A DNA stretch of 9,963 nt, from positions 1-9,963 of the forward strand of contig DAOWCM010000061.1 of NCBI GenBank assembly GCA_030639555.1, in the 5' to 3' direction. This document shows positions 5,826 through 9,963 of this stretch, one piece after another. Numbering within the stretch: position 1 is the first letter of the stretch; each line of letters begins with the position of its first letter. Under the pieces are notes generated by a model. The model was not told where the DNA came from. It did not search any database and worked only from the letters and a program-made list of their open reading frames with translations. The stretch is from Candidatus Eiseniibacteriota bacterium (GTDB taxonomy: Bacteria > Joyebacterota > Joyebacteria > Joyebacterales > Joyebacteraceae). Both the position numbers and the translations under genes were made by a program.

Positions 5826-7222
5826 CAACGCACCCTCAACGGAACCCCCAGGTCGTCTGCGACCCGGCGTGCGGCCTCGATATCGATCTCGGGGACATCG
5901 ACAACACTGACGCTCACATCAAGGCCGGCCTTCACGCTCTCACCCACAAAGGCGAGTACGTGCTCGTAGGCCTTGCCACCGAAGCGCGAGCGGCAGATGC
6001 GGTCGTAGGTCTCGGCGTCCTGGGCATTCAGACTGACGGACACGGCGTCGACGACGTTCGCCAGCTCGGGCGCGATGTTTCTGTTCCAGAGAAGACTGCC
6101 CTGACCGTTCGTGTCCACGCGAACGCGCGCGCCCTGCGCTTTCAGCCTCCGTCCCACCTCCAGAATGACGTCGAGCCTGATCGTGGGCTCGCCGTACCCG
6201 CAGAACACTATCTCGCGATATCGGCCGGGGTCGCCGATCGCGGCCATCACTTCATCGACGGTGGGCTCCGTCCTGAGCTTGAGGTTGTAGCCCCACAGCG
6301 TGTCGGTCTGGTTCCGTATGCAGAAGCAGCAGTTGTTCGTGCACCGGTTGGTAATGTTGAGATAGAGATTGCCCCACATCTCGTAGGCAATCGACGGCTC
6401 GCCCACGGCCGGGAAGCCGAAGAGCCGCGCGCTGTTCCCGGTCGTCGCGCGCGCCAGGTCCTCGACAGACATGCCACGGATCTCGGCTATCCGCTCGGCC
6501 ACCAAGGCGACGTAGGAAGGCTCGTTGCGTCCGCCGCGGTGGGGTTCGGGTGTGAGCCACGGCGCGTCCGTCTCGAGAAGGAGTCGGTTGAGTGGGACCG
6601 CCTCCGCGACCTGGGCCAAGCGGCCTCTCGAGGAGTACGTGACCGGCCCTCCGATTCCGATGTGGAAGCCGCGTTCCACGACGCGCTCCGCGTATCCGGC
6701 GTCGCCGGGGAAGCAGTGCATCACCCCGCCGACCTCGCTCGCGCCCTCGTCATCGATGATGGCGAGAACATCATCGAGCGCGTCTCTGTTGTGAATGATC
6801 AGTGGGAGATTGAGTTCCCGAGCAAGTTCTATCTGCCTGCGAAACGCCCGCTTCTGCTCGTCTCTCGGGGAGAGGTCACGGTAGTAGTCCAGCCCGGTCT
6901 CACCGATGGCGATGACCGTCGGATGCGATGCAAGTTTCGACAGGTGCGCCAGGAGGTCGGCGTCCAGATCCGACGCGCTGTGAGGGTGCAGGCCCACCGA
7001 CGCCCGCACGAACTCGTGCTCCTCCGCGAGCTCGATGGACGCGCGGCTGGTCGCAAGGTCGAAGCCCACGTTGACCATGAACCCGACTCCGGCGTCCAGG
7101 GCTCGGGCGATGACTTGCGGCCTGTCTTTGCGGTAGGCCTTGAGATCGAGGTGGACGTGTGTGTCCGTCAGGAGCGGAGACTTCGGCTCGCTGTCGGCGC
7201 CGATACGCTCGCTCCGCAGCAC
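5825..7222 (-). CDS. TatD-family metal-dependent hydrolase fused to TatD-associated radical SAM domain
   Basis: A 465-residue two-domain fusion. Residues about 17-275 are a TatD/YcfH-type TIM-barrel hydrolase, probably a nuclease or deoxyribonuclease. The visible metal and active-site residues are H22-x-H24 (TDTHVHLD), E108 in IGETGLDYY, H144 in LIIHNRDA, H169 in GVMHCFPG and D219 in LLETDAPWL. Residues about 283-465 are a short radical SAM domain with CX3CX2C (C294, C298, C301, plus adjacent C299) and GYGEPT (342-347). DTNGQGSLLWN, DAVSVSLNAQDAETYDR and the ending LGVPLRVR match the TatD-associated radical SAM family (TIGR04038, from memory). That family is usually a neighbour of, or joined to, TatD, and its substrate is unknown to me. 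The only plausible start is GTG at 7222, overlapping the metG stop by one base, with AGGGTGAG upstream. The TGA stop at 5827-5825 overlaps the rsmA ATG. Domain calls are firm; the biochemical role is not. Confidence 0.93.
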   Translation of the reverse strand: MLRSERIGADSEPKSPLLTDTHVHLDLKAYRKDRPQVIARALDAGVGFMVNVGFDLATSRASIELAEEHEFVRASVGLHPHSASDLDADLLAHLSKLASHPTVIAIGETGLDYYRDLSPRDEQKRAFRRQIELARELNLPLIIHNRDALDDVLAIIDDEGASEVGGVMHCFPGDAGYAERVVERGFHIGIGGPVTYSSRGRLAQVAEAVPLNRLLLETDAPWLTPEPHRGGRNEPSYVALVAERIAEIRGMSVEDLARATTGNSARLFGFPAVGEPSIAYEMWGNLYLNITNRCTNNCCFCIRNQTDTLWGYNLKLRTEPTVDEVMAAIGDPGRYREIVFCGYGEPTIRLDVILEVGRRLKAQGARVRVDTNGQGSLLWNRNIAPELANVVDAVSVSLNAQDAETYDRICRSRFGGKAYEHVLAFVGESVKAGLDVSVSVVDVPEIDIEAARRVADDLGVPLRVR

Positions 7223-9216
7223 TAGCTCACCCTAGTTCCCGGGGGCAGTTCCTTGTCTGGACCAACAAGAGAAATGCCGCCGTCCCCAACGGCCGCGAGC
7301 AGCATGGCCTGGGACTCGATGCCGCGTATCTTGGCAGGTTCGAGGTTCGCCACAACGACGACCGTTTTGCCGACCAGTTCCTCCGCGGTGTAGCTTTCCG
7401 CGATCCCGGCAACCATCTGCCGCTGGTCCCCGTCACCGAGGTCAACGGTCATGCGGATAAGCTTGGTCGTTCCATCCACCTTCGCGGCGTCCATTATGCG
7501 CGCCAGTCGGAGATCCAGTTCCTTGAATCGTTCAAAGGACAGCATCTTCTGGTCGCCCTCCTCCTCGGTAGCTTCGGTTTCTGCGGTGTCTGTCTTTGGG
7601 GTGCTTGTCGTGACGGTTCCCGTCCCGGGAATCTGCGCGTCTCCGGACGATTCACCGCCGCCCGCGCTGTCGAACCTTTGCGCCAGTTCCTCATCAGAGT
7701 ATTTCGGGAAGACCGCCGCGGGTTTGCTTATCTCGATCCTGCCCGGCCAGCCGGCGCCCCAGCGCAGGAGGTCCCTGAGCGATGCCTCCCCGGGGGTGAG
7801 CGTGAGCCCGAGCGACTTCAGTATCTCCTCGCTCTTGCCCGGGATGACCGGCCACGCGAGCACCGCGACCTGCCGTATCGCCTCGAGCACGGAGAAGAGA
7901 ACACCGGGGACGCGCTCTGGATTCTCCTTCGCCAGAACCCACGGTTTCTCTTCCTCTATGAATGCGTTCGCTCTTCTGACCAGCTCCCAGATGGCAGCCA
8001 GCGCCGTCTGGGGCGCGTAGCCGTGCATCGCCTCGATGACCGCCCCGCGTGTCGTCTCGGCCAGCGTCACGAGTCCGCCGGCCGCGGCGGCGTCTCGTGC
8101 GGCCTCGTGCGAGATCGTCCCGTCGAGGAACTTCCCCACCATCGCTGTCGCCCTGGACACGAGGTTCCCGAGGTCGTTCGCCAGCTCGGAGTCGTAGCGC
8201 GTGCGGAAGTGCTCCCACGTGAAGTCCACATCGCGCCCGTAGGTGCCCTCCCGCATGAGGAAGTACCTGAGAGCCGAGGGGCCGAAGACGTCCGCCGCCT
8301 CCAGCGGGTCCACGACCACGCCGCGGCTCTTCGACAGCTTCTGGCCCTTGAAATAGACGAAGCCGTGTCCGTAGATGGTCTTCGGGAGCGGGATGCCCGC
8401 GCTCATCAGCATCGCCGGCCAGATGACGCAGTGGAAGCGCGTGACGTCCTTCCCGATCACGTGCACGTCGGCTGGCCACCACTTCTCGAACCGCTCGTCG
8501 TCGTAGCCGTAGCCGGCGCCCGTCGCGTAGTTCGTGAGCGCATCCACCCAGACGTATATGACCTGAGACTCGTCCTGCGGAAACGGGACGCCCCAATCCG
8601 TGCCGGCGCGCGTGACGCTGGTATCCTCGAGGCCGCCCTTTATCAGCTGGACGATCTCATTCTTGCGCGACTCCGGCTGAATGAACTCCGGGTTCCGCTC
8701 GATGTGCTCGAGCAGCCGGTCGGCATAGCTCGAGAGGCGGAAGAAATAATTCTCCTCTTTGATCCACTCAGGCTTGGTCCCGTGCGTCGGGCAGTTGCCG
8801 TCCTCGAGGTCCTTCTCCTGGAGAAAGGCCTCGCAGGACTCGCAGTAGTAGCCCTCGTAGTGCCCCTGATAGATGTCGTCCTTGATGGCATCGAAGAGCT
8901 TCGTCAGACCCACGACGTGATCGTGTTCGGTCGTCCGGATGAACCGGTCGAAGCTGATCTCGAGCTTCTCCCACACCCGTCGGAACACGATTTCCATCTC
9001 GTCGCAGTACGCGAGCGGTTCGATACCCTTCGCCTTCGCAGAGCGCAGCACGTTCAGGCTGTGCTCGTCCGAACCCATCTGGAAGTAGACGTCGTACCCC
9101 GCGAGCCTCCGGAAGCGGGCGAACACATCCGCGGAGATTTTCTCGTAGGCCGTTCCTATGTGCGGAGGGCTATTGACGTAGTCGATGGCCGTCGTGATGT
9201 AGTACTTACCCAGCAT
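7222..9216 (-). CDS. metG: Methionine--tRNA ligase with C-terminal tRNA-binding domain
   Basis: Cytoplasmic class I aminoacyl-tRNA synthetase that charges tRNA-Met with methionine using ATP; 664 residues from the ATG at 9216. The catalytic domain has the HIGH-type motif PPHIG (H19-G21) and the KMSKS-type motif KLSKS (293-297). A single zinc knuckle, C125-x2-C128-x13-C142-x2-H145, has the CCCH spacing of the Thermus-type enzyme rather than the E. coli four-Cys form. The helical anticodon-binding domain runs about 330-490. A Ser/Thr/Glu-rich linker (about 518-557) leads to a Trbp111/EMAP-like tRNA-binding domain (about 560-664) containing FKELDLRLARI and VVVANLEP. The frame stays open upstream to 9285, but homology begins at MLGKYYITTA. 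That ATG is preceded by GAGGGGAAGA, and the upstream coding sequence belongs to the PSP1 gene. It overlaps PSP1 by 11 bases, and its TAG stop shares one base with the GTG start of the next gene (TAGTG), so the genes are probably cotranslated. Confidence 0.97.
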   Translation of the reverse strand: MLGKYYITTAIDYVNSPPHIGTAYEKISADVFARFRRLAGYDVYFQMGSDEHSLNVLRSAKAKGIEPLAYCDEMEIVFRRVWEKLEISFDRFIRTTEHDHVVGLTKLFDAIKDDIYQGHYEGYYCESCEAFLQEKDLEDGNCPTHGTKPEWIKEENYFFRLSSYADRLLEHIERNPEFIQPESRKNEIVQLIKGGLEDTSVTRAGTDWGVPFPQDESQVIYVWVDALTNYATGAGYGYDDERFEKWWPADVHVIGKDVTRFHCVIWPAMLMSAGIPLPKTIYGHGFVYFKGQKLSKSRGVVVDPLEAADVFGPSALRYFLMREGTYGRDVDFTWEHFRTRYDSELANDLGNLVSRATAMVGKFLDGTISHEAARDAAAAGGLVTLAETTRGAVIEAMHGYAPQTALAAIWELVRRANAFIEEEKPWVLAKENPERVPGVLFSVLEAIRQVAVLAWPVIPGKSEEILKSLGLTLTPGEASLRDLLRWGAGWPGRIEISKPAAVFPKYSDEELAQRFDSAGGGESSGDAQIPGTGTVTTSTPKTDTAETEATEEEGDQKMLSFERFKELDLRLARIMDAAKVDGTTKLIRMTVDLGDGDQRQMVAGIAESYTAEELVGKTVVVVANLEPAKIRGIESQAMLLAAVGDGGISLVGPDKELPPGTRVS

Positions 9217-9963
9217 TCTTCCCCTCTTTGTCCTCGCGCTTCTGCGGCTCGTCCCGCTCTTCCGGCTTCTTCTCGCCGTCCCCACTTTCGATGTCTCTCC
9301 AGTAATCGTCCAGCGCCGACCGCGCCTCGTCGTCGCCGACGTCGGTGATGCGCCCCTTCTTGAAGTCCTCGATCGCCACGACCGTGGTCGAGCCCTCTTT
9401 GTCGGAGAGGGTCACGCGGCCGTAGAAAATGTCGACCGCGACGACTTTGCCCTTACCCCTGCCCTCACCCATCTCGATCCTGGTCCCCAGCTTGGGGTAC
9501 TCTTTGCTCGCTTCCTTGTAGAAGTCCCTCTCGTACCTGAGACAGCACATTAACCTGCCGCAGCCGCCAGAGATCTTCGGAGACCCCGGTGCAAGGTGCT
9601 GTTCCTTCACCATCTTGAGCGTCACGGGATCGAAGTCGTTGATGACACCTCGGCAGCAGTAGTAGCGCCCGCAGCGACCGTACCCGCCGAGCCGGCGGGC
9701 CTCGTCACGGACACCGATCTGACGCATCTCGATTCGCGATTTGAAGATGGAAGCTAAATCGCGCACGAGCTTCCTGAAGTCGACCCGTCGGTCCGACGTG
9801 AAGTAGAAGCGGATCTTGTTCGAGTCGAACTGCCACTCGACGTCGACCAGTTTCATCGGCAGCCCCTGCTTGGCGATGCACTGCTGGCAGGTTCTGTGCG
9901 CCTCTGTCTCCTTCTCGCGCAGGGATCGCATTGTCGCGATGTCCTTGCTTGTTGCGCGACGCA
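9206..9963 (-). CDS. ricT: PSP1-domain protein, RicT/YaaT family (5' end outside window)
   Basis: This is the C-terminal 250 or so residues of a PSP1/RicT (YaaT) family protein. The frame is open to the right edge: codons upstream of the Met at 9931 read RRATSKDIAT, which fits the family's usual stretch before that point, so the true start is outside the window. Counting from that Met, the PSP1 core spans about residues 25-165. It contains MKLVDVEW, RVDFRKLVRDLAS, IEMRQIGVRDEA and two cysteine clusters: C87/C92/C93 (GGYGRCGRYYCC) and C124/C129/C130 (GGCGRLMCC). In Bacillus subtilis RicT acts with RicA and RicF in an Fe-S complex that modulates RNase Y mRNA processing. Those partners are not visible here, so an RNA-processing role is inference. 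The tail (about 210-241) is highly charged and low-complexity. The stop is TAA at 9208-9206, and the last 11 bases overlap metG. An extra CQQC (C15, C18) lies before the core. Family assignment is confident; function less so. Confidence 0.9.
   Translation of the reverse strand, partial: RRATSKDIATMRSLREKETEAHRTCQQCIAKQGLPMKLVDVEWQFDSNKIRFYFTSDRRVDFRKLVRDLASIFKSRIEMRQIGVRDEARRLGGYGRCGRYYCCRGVINDFDPVTLKMVKEQHLAPGSPKISGGCGRLMCCLRYERDFYKEASKEYPKLGTRIEMGEGRGKGKVVAVDIFYGRVTLSDKEGSTTVVAIEDFKKGRITDVGDDEARSALDDYWRDIESGDGEKKPEERDEPQKREDKEGKNAG

Noticed and set aside
5591..7225. Plus-strand open frame of 544 codons opposite the TatD-radical SAM gene
   Set aside because: Antisense shadow; the opposite strand carries all TatD and radical SAM motifs with precise overlaps to neighbours.
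7159..9348. Long plus-strand open frame of 729 codons opposite metG and PSP1
   Set aside because: It is antisense to two firmly identified genes; the translation is Arg/Val/Leu-rich with no recognisable motif, the usual shadow of GC-rich coding sequence.

Overview
The window is GC-rich bacterial DNA, and every gene I can support is on the minus strand, so transcription runs from high to low coordinates. The gene content suggests a Gram-negative (diderm) bacterium: a C-terminal-Phe outer-membrane beta-barrel with a signal peptide, two lipoproteins, and a membrane-anchored divergent polysaccharide deacetylase (YibQ type). The right half nevertheless has the gene order typical of Firmicutes (yaaT/ricT, metS, yabD/tatD, rsmA). 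Clear Shine-Dalgarno sequences and two good TTGACT-N17-TAtAAT promoters argue against typical Bacteroidota. My best guess is an uncultivated FCB-related candidate phylum (Eisenbacteria- or Krumholzibacteria-like). That placement is inference from gene style, not from a search.

Right part (9963 to 4905) is a tightly coupled housekeeping operon. It holds a PSP1/RicT-family protein cut by the window edge, methionyl-tRNA synthetase (metG), a TatD-type metal hydrolase fused to a radical SAM domain, and the 16S rRNA dimethyltransferase rsmA. Consecutive genes overlap by 11, 1 and 1 bases (the last two as TAGTG and TGATG), so translation is probably coupled. The theme is translation, RNA maturation and ribosome biogenesis.

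Middle part (4831 to 2118) holds a 687-residue outer-membrane beta-barrel protein of no family I recognise, with an acidic, tandemly repeated N-terminal region. It is followed after 5 bases by a lipoprotein (B). The barrel gene starts 73 bases after rsmA and I see no promoter there, so it may be a distal extension of the same transcript.

Left part (2117 to 1) has a second lipoprotein (A) with a strong promoter of its own and a good intrinsic terminator. It is a divergent paralogue of lipoprotein B, and both look NTF2-like. Next comes a divergent polysaccharide deacetylase gene, also with its own promoter. Its reading frame is interrupted by a TGA exactly where the family usually has an Arg (CGA to TGA would explain it), and it resumes in the same frame to the window edge. 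The promoters and ribosome-binding leaders of lipoprotein A and the deacetylase are strikingly alike.

I found no mobile elements, CRISPR arrays, tRNA or rRNA genes. Nothing here is a clear new defence or biosynthetic system. The most unusual items are the barrel plus paired-lipoprotein set, the TatD-radical SAM fusion, and the interrupted deacetylase.
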